Counted from the stretch's first letter, positions 17,099 through 26,461 are shown. The stretch is DNA of 64,000 bases from Sporomusaceae bacterium (GCA_022839045.1 JALHDI010000002.1:1-64000); one strand, 5' to 3'. Notes: a model not told the origin generated them from the sequence alone. Program-made: numbers and translations.

Positions 17099-17114
17099 TG
17101 GCACGGATATTGCA
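17099..17114 (+). promoter_or_regulatory. sigma-54 (-24/-12) promoter of the Moco operon
   Basis: TGGCACGGATATTGCA matches the RpoN consensus TGGCACR-N4-TTGCW at every position. It lies 100 bp before the moeA-like gene and in the same direction. The next possible transcripts are the molybdenum-cofactor genes. A TCAAAATGA at 17014-17022 resembles part of the upstream element described at 33712, but the full element is absent. Confidence 0.85.
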
Positions 17115-17214
17115 AGTGCTTATGCATGTATAAGCCGGGAGTCGGGTCGCGGGGCTGTTCCGTCGACCGGCGTGCAGAACCGAAATGACAACGAGCCTTT
17201 GAGGAGATGGTCGG

Positions 17215-18237
17215 ATGCAGATGATCAGGGTCGAGGATGCGGTCGGCAGCGTGCTTTGCCACGATATCACCAGGATTGTGCCCGGCAAGGCCAAAGGTCC
17301 GGCGTTCAAGAAAGGCCATATTGTCTCCGCGAGTGATATCCCCGAGCTGCTGAAACTGGGCAAGGAGCACCTGTATGTCTGGGAACTCAGGAAGGGGTTC
17401 GTGCACGAGAACGACGCCGGGCTGAGGATAGCCCGGGCGCTGCAGGGTCAGGGGCTTTCCCTCACCGAACCGAGCGAGGGCAAGGTGAAGCTCGTCGCCG
17501 AGACCGACGGGCTGTGCGTCATCGACGAGGATAGCCTGTTGCGCATCAATATGCTGGAGGAGATCGCGGCGGCGACGATCAACAACGGCCGGCCGGTTAA
17601 AAAAGGCACTGTCGTGGCTGGGGTGAGGGTTATCCCGCTGGTCGTCGCGGAGGAGAAGCTGACGCAGGCGGAGGAGTTAGCGCCGGCGGACGGCGTCATC
17701 GCGATAAAGCCTTTCCGTTCTTACAAGGTCGGGGTTATCACCACCGGCAGCGAGGTTTACCACGGACGGATCGAGGATAAGTTCGGACCGGTGGTTAAGG
17801 CGAAGGTTGAGGCGTTCGGCTGCCGGGTGATCGAGCATATCATCGTGCCGGACAATGTGGCCGAGATTTCTGGCGCGATAAAATCGCTGCTGGCGAGCGG
17901 CGCCGAGATGATTCTGACGACTGGCGGCATGTCGGTCGACCCGGACGATGTAACGCCGACCGCCATCAGGACGGCGGGTGCGTCGATCGTGACGTACGGG
18001 GCGCCCGTGCTGCCGGGAGCGATGCTGATGGTCGCTTATATGGGCCAGGTGCCGATTCTGGGGTTGCCCGGCTGCGTGATGTATCACAAGACGACGGTTT
18101 TCGACCTGGTGCTGCCGCAGGTGCTGACCGGGCAGGCTGTCACCCGGGCGATGATCGCCAAGCTGGGGATGGGCGGGCTGTGCCTGGAGTGCGAGGTCTG
18201 CCGCTATCCGCAATGTTCGTTCGGCACAGGCGCATAG
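17215..18237 (+). CDS. molybdopterin-binding MoeA/MogA-like protein
   Basis: A 340-residue protein with a MoCF-biosynthesis domain at about 170-310, seen in VGVITTGSEVYHGRIEDKF and ILTTGGMSVDPDDVTP. The N-terminal half resembles neither of the usual MoeA domains closely. A C-terminal cluster CLECEVCRYPQC adds four cysteines, unusual for MoeA. It is probably a molybdopterin-binding accessory protein, with metal insertion or delivery as options. It heads the Moco operon and is followed 16 bp later by true moeA. Confidence 0.78.
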   Translation: MQMIRVEDAVGSVLCHDITRIVPGKAKGPAFKKGHIVSASDIPELLKLGKEHLYVWELRKGFVHENDAGLRIARALQGQGLSLTEPSEGKVKLVAETDGLCVIDEDSLLRINMLEEIAAATINNGRPVKKGTVVAGVRVIPLVVAEEKLTQAEELAPADGVIAIKPFRSYKVGVITTGSEVYHGRIEDKFGPVVKAKVEAFGCRVIEHIIVPDNVAEISGAIKSLLASGAEMILTTGGMSVDPDDVTPTAIRTAGASIVTYGAPVLPGAMLMVAYMGQVPILGLPGCVMYHKTTVFDLVLPQVLTGQAVTRAMIAKLGMGGLCLECEVCRYPQCSFGTGA

Positions 18238-18253
18238 AGGGGACGTAGATAAG

Positions 18254-19486
18254 ATGAAAAGAAACGTGGCACTGGAAGAAGCGCAGGATTTACTGCTGAA
18301 GATGGCATGGCCGGTGAAGGAATGCCAGATACCGCTGTTCGACGCCGTTGGCCGCGTTTTGAGCCGGGAGATTCAGGCGCCGATCAATCTGCCGCCGTTC
18401 GATAGGTCGCCTCTCGACGGTTATGCGGTGAGGGCGCAGGATACCGCGAAGGCTTCGGAGGCCAACCCGGCCGTTCTCGAGGTGATCGAGGAGGTCGCAG
18501 CCGGCCATACGGCCAGGCGGAAGGTGACGGCGAAGACCGCCATCAAGGTGATGACGGGGACGCCGATCCCGGCGGGGGCCAACGCGATCGTAAAATTTGA
18601 GGATGTGACGCGGGCGGGAAATATCTGCAAGCTTTTTTCCCCGCTCAAGGCAGGAAGCAATATCGTTCCTGCCGGCGAGGACGTCAAGAAGGGCGAGGTG
18701 ATCGCCGCGCCTGGGACGCAGGTATCGCCGGCCCTGGTGGGGCTGATTGCCGCCCTCGGCTTTGCCGAGGTGACGGTTTACAACAAGGTTAAGGTAGCGG
18801 TAATAAGCACGGGCGACGAGCTTATCGATTCTTCCCAGCCGCTGCAGCCGGGGAAGATCTACAACAGCAATCTGCCCAGCCTGGTGGCGGCCTGCCTGAA
18901 GCTGGGGGCGCAGATCACCGCTTTGGGCAACGTGCCCGACGAGTTGGACTCGATCGCCGACATCATTTCCCTGGGACTGGCGGACGCCGATATCGTCCTC
19001 ACGACCGGCGGGGTTTCGGTCGGCGACTACGATGTTGTGCCAGACGCACTCGCCCAGCTGGGGGTGAACGTGATTTACCGGGGGGTCAACATAAAGCCCG
19101 GCTCTCCCGTGGTCGCCGCTGAGTACAACAATAAGTTCATTATCTGTCTGTCGGGGAACCCGGCCGCGGCGCTGATAACGTTCGAACTGATCGCCGTGCC
19201 GCTGCTCAAGAAAAAGATGGGGCTGACCAGCCACCTGCCGACAAGGCTGGGAGCCGTCCTTGAGGAGGATTTCGCCAAGCCGAGTCCGCAACGCCGTTTC
19301 CTCCGCGGACGTTTTCACGTTTCCGAGGGGACGAACAGCGTGGCACTGACCGGCGAACAGACCAACGGTGTCTTGAAGTCGCTGGTCAACTGCAACGCCT
19401 ATATCGATGTGCCGGCCGGCAGCGGCCGGATGCATGCCGGACAGGATGTTTCGGTGCTGATCGTCGGCGACGTTTTCGGGCGGTAG
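18254..19486 (+). CDS. moeA: molybdopterin molybdenumtransferase
   Basis: A 410-residue full-length MoeA. It inserts molybdenum (or tungsten) into adenylylated molybdopterin. Visible features are the PPFDRSPLDGYAVR signature near residue 40, GTPIPAGANAIVKFED, the VISTGDEL and TTGGVSVGDYD MoCF motifs, and SGNPAAALITFEL. It follows a MoeA-like gene and precedes mobA. Two MoeA-type proteins in one operon may serve molybdenum and tungsten, but this is inference. Confidence 0.93.
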   Translation: MKRNVALEEAQDLLLKMAWPVKECQIPLFDAVGRVLSREIQAPINLPPFDRSPLDGYAVRAQDTAKASEANPAVLEVIEEVAAGHTARRKVTAKTAIKVMTGTPIPAGANAIVKFEDVTRAGNICKLFSPLKAGSNIVPAGEDVKKGEVIAAPGTQVSPALVGLIAALGFAEVTVYNKVKVAVISTGDELIDSSQPLQPGKIYNSNLPSLVAACLKLGAQITALGNVPDELDSIADIISLGLADADIVLTTGGVSVGDYDVVPDALAQLGVNVIYRGVNIKPGSPVVAAEYNNKFIICLSGNPAAALITFELIAVPLLKKKMGLTSHLPTRLGAVLEEDFAKPSPQRRFLRGRFHVSEGTNSVALTGEQTNGVLKSLVNCNAYIDVPAGSGRMHAGQDVSVLIVGDVFGR

Positions 19487-19510
19487 GCACTGGCGGGGGA
19501 GGTAATCGCG

Positions 19511-20152
19511 ATGGCGGTCAGCGGCATAATTATGGCCGGCGGGCGGAGTTCGCGGATGGGCAAGGATAAGACGCTGCTGGTGGTCGAGAACGTAACGCTC
19601 ATCGAGCGGACGGTGAACGAGCTCCGCGGCGTGACGGATGAAATCATCATCGCCAGCAATGCGACGGCCAAGTACGGCCTGCGGGGCGTACGGGAGGTGC
19701 CCGATGTTTTTCCCGACATGGGGCCGCTCGGCGGCCTGTATGCCGGCCTGCTGGCGGCGCAGTACGACGACGTGTTCGCGGTTGCCGCCGATATGCCGTA
19801 TTTCACGGCAAGGCTGGCGGCCTATCTGCTAAGCCGCAAGGGCGGCCACGACGCGGTTGTGCCGCAGACGTGCGGGGGATGGGAGCCGCTGTGCGCGGTG
19901 TATACCCGCGCCTGCGCCGGGCCGATCGAGCAGTGCCTGCGGTTCGGGATAAGGAAGGTGTATCGTTTTTATCCGGCGGTGAAGGTGCTCGCGGTGACCG
20001 GGGAGGAACTCGACGCCGCAGGACTGCCCGCCAATATGTTTTTCAACCTCAACGCTCCGGAGGATTTGGCCATGCTGCGGCGGGGAACGGGTCATGAGGA
20101 TGGCCCGGAAGTTTCCGGCGGGGCGCCGGCGCAAAGCTCGCTGCAGACTTAA
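19511..20152 (+). CDS. mobA: molybdenum cofactor guanylyltransferase
   Basis: A 213-residue nucleotidyltransferase. The N-terminal GTP loop IMAGGRSSRMGKDK and VAADMPYF metal-binding motif identify MobA, which attaches GMP to Mo-molybdopterin to give the dinucleotide used by DMSO-reductase-family enzymes. That fits the three such enzymes at 35-45 kb. Start is ATG after GGGGGAGGTAATCGCG. It is 24 bp after moeA. Confidence 0.9.
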   Translation: MAVSGIIMAGGRSSRMGKDKTLLVVENVTLIERTVNELRGVTDEIIIASNATAKYGLRGVREVPDVFPDMGPLGGLYAGLLAAQYDDVFAVAADMPYFTARLAAYLLSRKGGHDAVVPQTCGGWEPLCAVYTRACAGPIEQCLRFGIRKVYRFYPAVKVLAVTGEELDAAGLPANMFFNLNAPEDLAMLRRGTGHEDGPEVSGGAPAQSSLQT

Positions 20153-20172
20153 CTTAACCAGGAGGTACAGTT

Positions 20173-20997
20173 ATGAAAACCACGATCATTGTTTTCTCCA
20201 AGGTGCCGAAAGCGGGCGTGACCAAGACGCGGCTCACGACCGACAGGGGCGGGATCCTTACGCCCGAGGAAGCGAAGGATTTATACGAGGGTTGTGTGCT
20301 TGACGCGATCAACGCCTGTATTGCCGCCGACTGCGGCGATGTGCGGGTTTGCTACAACCAGGGCGGCGACCGGGAATATCTCGACGGCCTGTTGGCCCGC
20401 GTTGCCGATCGTGAACGCATCAAGGAAGTGTTCTGCGACAAAGGCGGCTCTTTCGACGAGTGCATGCAGTACGCCGCCGACCATGTTCTGAAGAACGGTA
20501 ACGCGGAGCGGCTGGCCGACGGCCTGCTGATCATCGGCGGCGATCTGCCCAGCCTGCAGCCGGCGATCGTCCGCGACGCGGTGGCGAAGCTGGCGCGGCT
20601 GGCGCTGACCGATGCCGGGATGACGGCGGCCAGATTCAAGGGCGAGCCAGTGGGCGCAGCCCTTGTCGAGGGCGCCTGCCAGGAAGGCGGCTTTTCGATC
20701 ATCGGCTATACCTACAATACACCGTTCGAGTTCGATAAGGTGTTTTACAACATGGACGGGATAACGGCGCTCGACGTGGCGCTCGGCAAGGCCCGCGAGC
20801 GGGGCATCCCGTTTGGGTACGTTGAGATGGTTCCCGACGTCGATATTCCTGTCGATCTGGCGGGGATGATCCCGGTGGTGCGGAGCATCCAGTTGGCGGC
20901 CAGCTACGACGACGCGGTCATGCTGCCGGTCAACACCATCAGGGTGCTGGAAGCGATCGGCCTGGAGGCCACCGCGCCGCCGTCGCCCCAGCGCTGA
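20173..20997 (+). CDS. DUF2064/TIGR04282-type transferase
   Basis: A 274-residue glycosyltransferase A-like protein. The N-terminal FSKVPKAGVTKTRL matches the family called radical SAM/selenodomain-associated transferase 1, and GGDLPSLQP resembles the metal-binding DxD region. Its substrate is unknown; some homologues are in arsenosugar clusters. AGGAGGTACAGTT gives the start. Placement between mobA and a CCG-domain Fe-S protein suggests a nucleotide-sugar or nucleotide transfer in a cofactor-related path, but that is inference. Confidence 0.72.
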   Translation: MKTTIIVFSKVPKAGVTKTRLTTDRGGILTPEEAKDLYEGCVLDAINACIAADCGDVRVCYNQGGDREYLDGLLARVADRERIKEVFCDKGGSFDECMQYAADHVLKNGNAERLADGLLIIGGDLPSLQPAIVRDAVAKLARLALTDAGMTAARFKGEPVGAALVEGACQEGGFSIIGYTYNTPFEFDKVFYNMDGITALDVALGKARERGIPFGYVEMVPDVDIPVDLAGMIPVVRSIQLAASYDDAVMLPVNTIRVLEAIGLEATAPPSPQR

Positions 20998-21038
20998 CGA
21001 GGACGGGGCCGCGCGGCGGCCGGAAAGGCGCGGAAGAG

Positions 21039-22139
21039 ATGGAGAAGAAGATTAAAGAGCTGGCTGACAAGTGTAGCGAGTGCGGATTATGCGCCGGGAG
21101 TTGCCCGCTGCTGGCCGAGTTGGACGAGTCGCCCGGGAAGGCGGCGGCGCGGGGGGCGACGGCATGGGAGGCTTTCAGCTGCGCGCTTTGCGGCGGTTGC
21201 GAGGCCGCCTGTCCGGCGGGGCTGAGTCCCAAGGAACTGTTCGCGGCGGGACGACGCGCGGCCGTGGCGGCGGGCGAGTTCAAGCTAGATGACTACCGCT
21301 ACCTTTTCCCCGACCGCGAGGACAATCTGATGAACGTTTATCGCCGGTTCAGCGGCATCGATTACAGCGATATCGCCGTGAAGGGTGAGGCTGAGAGTTG
21401 TTTTTTCCCGGGATGTACGCTGATGACTTATGCGCCCGAACTGACGAGAGCGGTGTACGCCCGCCTGCGGGACAACAGCGGCTGCGACGGATTGGTTGCC
21501 GAATGCTGCGGCAAACCGCTGACCCAACTGGGGCTGCCGCAAAGGGCGGACGAGGCGGCCGGCCGGCTGCTGACGAGCCTGAGGAAGCGTAAGGTCCGCG
21601 AATTGATTGTCGCCTGCCCGGGATGCTATTACGAGCTGCGGCCGCTTCTTTCGCCGGCTGGGATAACCCTGCGGACGGTGTACGAGGTATTCGAACCGCA
21701 GGCGGCCATAGCGGGAACGGGCAAACTGTGCACCGTGCACGATTCGTGCCCTGACAGATTTGATGGCATTTTTGGCCGCCAGGTGCGGCAACTGCTGGCG
21801 AAAAGCGGCTTTTCGACGGTGGAGATGGCTCATGGCAAGGAAAACACCATCTGCTGCGGCAGCGGGGGAATGATCTCGAATTTCCGCCCGGACTTTACCG
21901 AAGAGCTTGTCGGGCGACGTCTGGCGGAGGCTTGTGGTACGGGAGCCGACCTTCTCGTGAGCTACTGCGCCAGTTGTACCGCCAAATTCGCCGCCGCTGC
22001 GGCCGGTATCCGCGCGGACCATGCCCTAAGCCTGCTGCTGGGGCGGCGCGACGATTTCACTGCCGCCAAGAAGGGGATGGCCGCGATGCTGGAGGGCCCG
22101 GGAGGAGCCGAGCTTTGGGCGAGAATGATGACGGATTGA
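21039..22139 (+). CDS. CCG-domain (Fe-S)-binding oxidoreductase
   Basis: A 366-residue protein resembling HdrB/GlpC-type electron carriers. The N-terminus has two [4Fe-4S] ferredoxin motifs (CSECGLCAGSCP and CALCGGCEAACP). The rest has two CCG-type repeats around AECCGKPL and TICCGSGGM, which bind a non-cubane cluster in HdrB. It is cytoplasmic by sequence. It starts 41 bp after the DUF2064 gene. It could carry electrons for the metal enzymes or for a reductive step in cofactor assembly. Confidence 0.82.
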   Translation: MEKKIKELADKCSECGLCAGSCPLLAELDESPGKAAARGATAWEAFSCALCGGCEAACPAGLSPKELFAAGRRAAVAAGEFKLDDYRYLFPDREDNLMNVYRRFSGIDYSDIAVKGEAESCFFPGCTLMTYAPELTRAVYARLRDNSGCDGLVAECCGKPLTQLGLPQRADEAAGRLLTSLRKRKVRELIVACPGCYYELRPLLSPAGITLRTVYEVFEPQAAIAGTGKLCTVHDSCPDRFDGIFGRQVRQLLAKSGFSTVEMAHGKENTICCGSGGMISNFRPDFTEELVGRRLAEACGTGADLLVSYCASCTAKFAAAAAGIRADHALSLLLGRRDDFTAAKKGMAAMLEGPGGAELWARMMTD

Positions 22140-22160
22140 CCAGGAGAGGAGTTTTAACCA

Positions 22161-23120
22161 GTGCAGAACAAGATGCTTGCCGAAGCTATGCGGAAGGCGC
22201 TTGCCCTTAGATGGTCCCCGGTGGCCGTGAGGCTGATGCGGTCCGGCGAGGAGGTCCCGGAGGGGGTCACCGAGCCGGCGGACCGGATCAGGCACTGCCA
22301 GTCGATAACCGCCGCCCGGCGGGGGAATTGTCTCTACCTCCCGCCCCGCAAGCATGCCTGCCCCGACGGGGCCGGCATCATGGGGCTGATAACCATGTCG
22401 CCCAAGCTGCGGTCGGGCGACCTGTACCTGTTGTTCAAAAAGCTGCCGACAATCGAGTGCGCCCGCAAGATGATCGCCTCGCGGCCGGAGTTCGCGCCAG
22501 GCAGTTATGCGGCGACGCTGGTCGCGCCCCTGGAGAAGGCGATGTTCGAGCCTGATGTGGTGATCCTGACTTTATGGCCGGAACAGGCGATGTGGCTGTG
22601 CTGCTCGTCCACCTACGGCAGCGGCGAGCGGCAGGTGTTCCATACGTCCGGCTACAACTCGACGTGCGCCGATCTGACCGTTCAGGTGATGAAAAGCCAG
22701 CGCATGAATATTTCGTTCGGCTGTTACGGGGCAAGGGCTTCTTCCGATGTCGAGGATTTTGAGGTTTATGTTTCGATCCCCTACGGGCAGCTGGCCGCAA
22801 TCGTCGCTTCGCTGGAGAAGCTGGCGGCCAAGAGCATCCCGGAAGCGCGGCGGCGGCTGTATATGCCGCCGGTGATCGACAGCGCGGCCCATAAAGGACA
22901 GGCGGACGCGCAGCGGGTCGAGGTGGTCGTCGACGCGGACCGTTGCAACGGCTGCGGGATATGCGAGGCTTTCTGCCCGGAGTACGTGCTCAAGCTTGCG
23001 GAGACCGGTCGCGGCGAAAAGGCCCGGGTGGTCGCGGGCGAAAAGTGCTGTGCCTGCTATACCTGCGTCGGGCAGTGCCCGCAGCAGGCCATCCAGCTGA
23101 GGCCTGCCGGGAGAAGCTGA
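22161..23120 (+). CDS. DUF169 protein with C-terminal ferredoxin domain
   Basis: A 319-residue fusion. Residues 1-235 belong to DUF169, recognisable by an LRWSPVAVRL start and the SFGCYGARASSDV region; residues 250-315 carry two 4Fe-4S motifs (CNGCGICEAFCP and CCACYTCVGQCP). Domain function is unknown. The ferredoxin tail implies electron transfer. It follows the CCG oxidoreductase by 21 bp, so the two may form one redox unit. Confidence 0.8.
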   Translation: MQNKMLAEAMRKALALRWSPVAVRLMRSGEEVPEGVTEPADRIRHCQSITAARRGNCLYLPPRKHACPDGAGIMGLITMSPKLRSGDLYLLFKKLPTIECARKMIASRPEFAPGSYAATLVAPLEKAMFEPDVVILTLWPEQAMWLCCSSTYGSGERQVFHTSGYNSTCADLTVQVMKSQRMNISFGCYGARASSDVEDFEVYVSIPYGQLAAIVASLEKLAAKSIPEARRRLYMPPVIDSAAHKGQADAQRVEVVVDADRCNGCGICEAFCPEYVLKLAETGRGEKARVVAGEKCCACYTCVGQCPQQAIQLRPAGRS

Positions 23121-23151
23121 CGGGCGGAAGATGCCCGCGAGGGGGATGCTG

Positions 23152-23637
23152 ATGCTGGACAGAACGATTTCCTTCGCCGGACCGACCGATGAGGAGGTAC
23201 TGCGCGGCATGCTGACCGACGCCGGCATGGATCTCGCCGGCGAGATCGAAGAGCACGTGGTACTCAGGGAAGGCGCCGCGATTTTGGCGGGTGGCCGGCT
23301 ATACCAAGCGGATGCGGATTTGTTCCATCTGATGGTATTCGCGGTGGCCCGGCGGGAACGCGGTCGGGGGACGGGTCGCCGGCTGCTGCGGGAACTGTGC
23401 GCCCGGCCGTGGGAGTATTGCCGCGATGCGGCGGAGCCCCCGGGCGGGTCGTACCGGGTCACAACCGTGGCAAAAGGGGAGGCCGCAGCCTTTTATAAGC
23501 GGTGCGATTACCGGATGTGCGAAGCTTCGCTGCTGCCGCCTCCTTTCGACAGGCAGTGCGAGGATTGTCCCGACCGCGAGCCTTGCGGGCCGGTGGCGAT
23601 GGTTTTTACGCGTACATACCGTAAACGCCGCAAGTGA
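23152..23637 (+). CDS. GNAT-like acetyltransferase with cysteine motif
   Basis: About 161 residues. RERGRGTGRRLL near residue 75 matches the acetyl-CoA loop of GNAT proteins. The C-terminus has an unusual CEDCPDREPC cysteine cluster. ATG 23152 is six bases after GAGGGGG; a longer start at 23131 is possible. Substrate unknown. It sits between the DUF169-ferredoxin gene and a metallo-beta-lactamase gene. Confidence 0.7.
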   Translation: MLDRTISFAGPTDEEVLRGMLTDAGMDLAGEIEEHVVLREGAAILAGGRLYQADADLFHLMVFAVARRERGRGTGRRLLRELCARPWEYCRDAAEPPGGSYRVTTVAKGEAAAFYKRCDYRMCEASLLPPPFDRQCEDCPDREPCGPVAMVFTRTYRKRRK

Positions 23638-23650
23638 GGAGGAAGGACAG

Positions 23651-24439
23651 ATGCCGTCATCTTTCAAGATACTGGGGAGTGGGGCTGGACCGGGGGCACC
23701 GTCGTTTTTCTGCGATTGTCCGGGATGCCGGGAGGCGAGGGCCAACCCGGTATTGTCGAGAACGCGTAGCGGGGCGCTCATCACCACGGAGCGGGGCAAT
23801 ATGCTCGTCGACGCTCCTCCCGACCTAAGGTTGCAGCTTGTCAGGGAGGGGGTAACCCGTATCGATAACGTACTGTTGACCCACTGGCATTACGATCACT
23901 TCGGCGGCCTGGGCGAGCTTGAATATTACGTGAAGCTGGAGCGCAAGGAACCGATACCGCTTTTTCTGCCGCCCAGCGCCAGGGAGCAGTTCATCGCCGC
24001 TTTCCCGAATCTGCAGGAGATTTTCCGCGTTGTCCCCTGGGCTTTCATGATGGAGTACCGTTTCAGCGAGTTGGCCGTGACGCCGCTGCCCGCAGCCCAC
24101 GGGGTCGAGACGGCCGGTTTTCTCGTGCAGTCGCCCGCCGTTCGGCTGGCTTATTTCCCGGATACGGCCGGCCTGCCGAAGGCGACGGCCCGGCTGACGG
24201 AGGGGGTGGATTGGCTGATCTGCGACGCTACCTTCTACGACGAGAACTGGTATCCGAACACCCACATGTCGGTGGAGCAGGCGATCGAGCTCGGCCGGGA
24301 GGTGAAAGCCCGGCATACTGTGCTCACCCATTTGTCCGTCCATTACAGCCGGCCTGTCACCAGCAAGGAGCTGGAGGCAGCCACGGCTCCGCACCCGAAT
24401 GTGTCGGTGGCTTACGACGGCATGGTGTTCGAGCTTTAG
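23651..24439 (+). CDS. MBL-fold metallohydrolase, PhnP-like
   Basis: A 262-residue metallo-beta-lactamase-fold protein with HWHYDHFGG as the metal site and the N-terminal CDCPGC cysteines that bind structural zinc in PhnP-type cyclic phosphodiesterases. Such enzymes open cyclic phosphates. Context just before moaA suggests action on a cyclic-phosphate intermediate related to cyclic pyranopterin monophosphate, but this is speculation. Start is ATG after GGAGGAAGGACAG; it is 13 bp after the GNAT-like gene. Confidence 0.8.
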   Translation: MPSSFKILGSGAGPGAPSFFCDCPGCREARANPVLSRTRSGALITTERGNMLVDAPPDLRLQLVREGVTRIDNVLLTHWHYDHFGGLGELEYYVKLERKEPIPLFLPPSAREQFIAAFPNLQEIFRVVPWAFMMEYRFSELAVTPLPAAHGVETAGFLVQSPAVRLAYFPDTAGLPKATARLTEGVDWLICDATFYDENWYPNTHMSVEQAIELGREVKARHTVLTHLSVHYSRPVTSKELEAATAPHPNVSVAYDGMVFEL

Positions 24440-24497
24440 CCAGATTACCGATCGCGGGAATTATGGTCCGGGGAAACCGGGTTGGGGGGGCGTTGAC

Positions 24498-25478
24498 ATG
24501 CTGGACGGTTATGCGCGCAACATCAATTATCTGCGGATCTCGGTGACAGACCGCTGCAATTTCCGCTGTGTCTACTGTATGCCGCCCCAGGGGAAGAAGT
24601 GGCTGAACCATGCAGATATCCTCACCTACGAGGAACTACTCAGACTGATTACGGTATTTAACCGGGAGGGCGTGACAAAAATCCGCCTGACCGGCGGAGA
24701 GCCTCTGGTGAGAAAGGGAATCGTGGAGTTCGTCGCGGCGATCACGGCCCTGGGACGGATCAAGGATATTTCGCTGACGACCAACGGCAGCCTGTTGCCG
24801 CCGCTGGCCAAAGACCTGAAAGCCGCCGGCCTGAACAGGGTGAACATCAGCCTTGATACCATAAATCCGGCCAACTTCGCGCGGCTGACTACCTGCGGGC
24901 GGCTGGAAGATACCATGAAGGGGATCGAGAGCGCGATGGCGGCCGGTCTGTCGCCGGTCAAGCTCAACGTGGTTTTGACAGAGGCTTTAAACGAGAAGGA
25001 TCTGACCTATTTCGTCGCGCTTGTGTACAACCATCCGATCGCGGTCCGGTTTATCGAGTATATGCCTATCGGCGGCCGGGGTTTCAGCGAGGGACTGGAT
25101 ATCGCCACGGTGAAAAAGCTGCTTAGCGAGGCCGGCCGGGCGCGGCTGAAGCCGACGGGCACCGTCCGGGGCAACGGGCCGGCGAAGTATTATCAGTTTC
25201 CCAAAGCGCAGGGGGTATTCGGGTTTATCACCCCGATATCGGATCATTTCTGCAGCGCCTGCAATCGCCTGCGATTGACCGCCGACGGCAAACTGCGGCC
25301 GTGCCTGCTATCGAACGACGAGATCGATATAAAGACCCCGCTCAGAAACGGGGCTGGCGACCGCGAACTGGCGGAGCTGTTCCACGCCGCCGTGGCGGCA
25401 AAACCGCAGGGACATTCGCTCTGCCGGTCCAGCGGTTTTCCGGATTTCAAGCGGACGATGTCGCAGATCGGTGGCTGA
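24498..25478 (+). CDS. moaA: GTP 3',8-cyclase
   Basis: A 326-residue radical SAM enzyme that with MoaC makes cyclic pyranopterin monophosphate from GTP, the first step of Moco synthesis. The N-terminal CNFRCVYCMP binds the SAM cluster and FCSACNRLRLT plus a later cysteine bind the second cluster. KIRLTGGEPL is the SAM segment. ATG 24498 is behind a G7 run; an upstream frame to 24399 overlaps the preceding gene and is not used. Confidence 0.95.
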   Translation: MLDGYARNINYLRISVTDRCNFRCVYCMPPQGKKWLNHADILTYEELLRLITVFNREGVTKIRLTGGEPLVRKGIVEFVAAITALGRIKDISLTTNGSLLPPLAKDLKAAGLNRVNISLDTINPANFARLTTCGRLEDTMKGIESAMAAGLSPVKLNVVLTEALNEKDLTYFVALVYNHPIAVRFIEYMPIGGRGFSEGLDIATVKKLLSEAGRARLKPTGTVRGNGPAKYYQFPKAQGVFGFITPISDHFCSACNRLRLTADGKLRPCLLSNDEIDIKTPLRNGAGDRELAELFHAAVAAKPQGHSLCRSSGFPDFKRTMSQIGG

Positions 25479-25508
25479 GTTTTTCGGTGAAGAATCTGGA
25501 GCGCGAAG

Positions 25509-25997
25509 GTGGGCGTTATCGTGGAACTCACTCATTTCAACGACGCGGGCCGGGCCTGGATGGTCGACGTTTCGGGCAAGGGCGACAGCGCGCGCGAGGC
25601 GGTCGCCGAGGGACGGATAAGGATGCTACCCGCTACTTTGCAACTGGTAAAGCAGGGGCTGCTAAGCAAAGGGGATGTTCTGGGCGTCGCCCAGGTCGCG
25701 GGCGTCATGGGCGCCAAAGCGACTTGGCAGCTTATCCCGATGTGCCATCCGCTGCTGCTGACCGGGATCAATATCGAGTTCAGCCTGGACGAGGCGGACA
25801 GTGCGATCGGGATCGCCGCCACCGTCAAGACCACCGGCAAGACCGGCGTGGAGATGGAGGCGCTGACGGCGGTAAGCATTGCGGCGCTGACCGTTTACGA
25901 CATGTGCAAGGCTGTGGATAAAGGGATGGTTATCGAGTATGTGCGGCTGATCGCCAAATCCGGCGGCAAGAGCGGCACTTATCGCCGGGAAGGCTGA
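25509..25997 (+). CDS. moaC: cyclic pyranopterin monophosphate synthase
   Basis: A 162-residue MoaC. It completes the conversion begun by Moa[10 protein letters not shown] and [21 protein letters not shown] are the conserved catalytic region. The listed start is GTG 25509; GTG 25521 could also serve. It lies 30 bp after moaA. Confidence 0.94.
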   Translation: MGVIVELTHFNDAGRAWMVDVSGKGDSAREAVAEGRIRMLPATLQLVKQGLLSKGDVLGVAQVAGVMGAKATWQLIPMCHPLLLTGINIEFSLDEADSAIGIAATVKTTGKTGVEMEALTAVSIAALTVYDMCKAVDKGMVIEYVRLIAKSGGKSGTYRREG

Positions 25998-26026
25998 TAA
26001 ATACCCGTAAAGGAGACGACCGAGAG

Positions 26027-26461
26027 ATGCAGGGGAAGATTATCGCAGTATGCACCAGCGCCAACAAGGGGGAACGAAAGAAGAACATCGGCAGCGCCCG
26101 CCTGCTTGCCGGCCTGGGACTCGAAGGGGACGCCCACGCCGGCTTTGCCCATCGTCAGGTTAGCCTGCTGGCACTGGAAAGCATCGAAAAGATGCGGCAG
26201 GCGGGTCTGGATGTCAACCCGGGCGATTTCGCCGAGAATCTTACGACGACGGGCTTGCGGCTGCCGCAGCTGCCGGTGGGTACGCGTCTGAAGATCGGCG
26301 ACGCCGTTCTGGAGGTTAGCCAGATCGGCAAGGAGTGTCATCAGCGTTGCGCGATTTATTATCAGGCGGGCGACTGCGTGATGCCCAAGGAGGGTATCTT
26401 CGCGACCGTTGTCGCCGGCGACACGGTGAGCGTGGGCGACGTGATCGAGGTATTGAACTAG
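26027..26461 (+). CDS. MOSC-domain protein
   Basis: A 144-residue stand-alone MOSC domain, the C-terminal domain of Moco sulfurases. The conserved cysteine is seen in KECHQRCAIY. The likely role is binding or carrying sulfur for a molybdenum centre, consistent with its position as the last Moco gene. GGAGACGACCGAG precedes the ATG. A second stand-alone MOSC gene lies at 59230-59655. Confidence 0.88.
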   Translation: MQGKIIAVCTSANKGERKKNIGSARLLAGLGLEGDAHAGFAHRQVSLLALESIEKMRQAGLDVNPGDFAENLTTTGLRLPQLPVGTRLKIGDAVLEVSQIGKECHQRCAIYYQAGDCVMPKEGIFATVVAGDTVSVGDVIEVLN

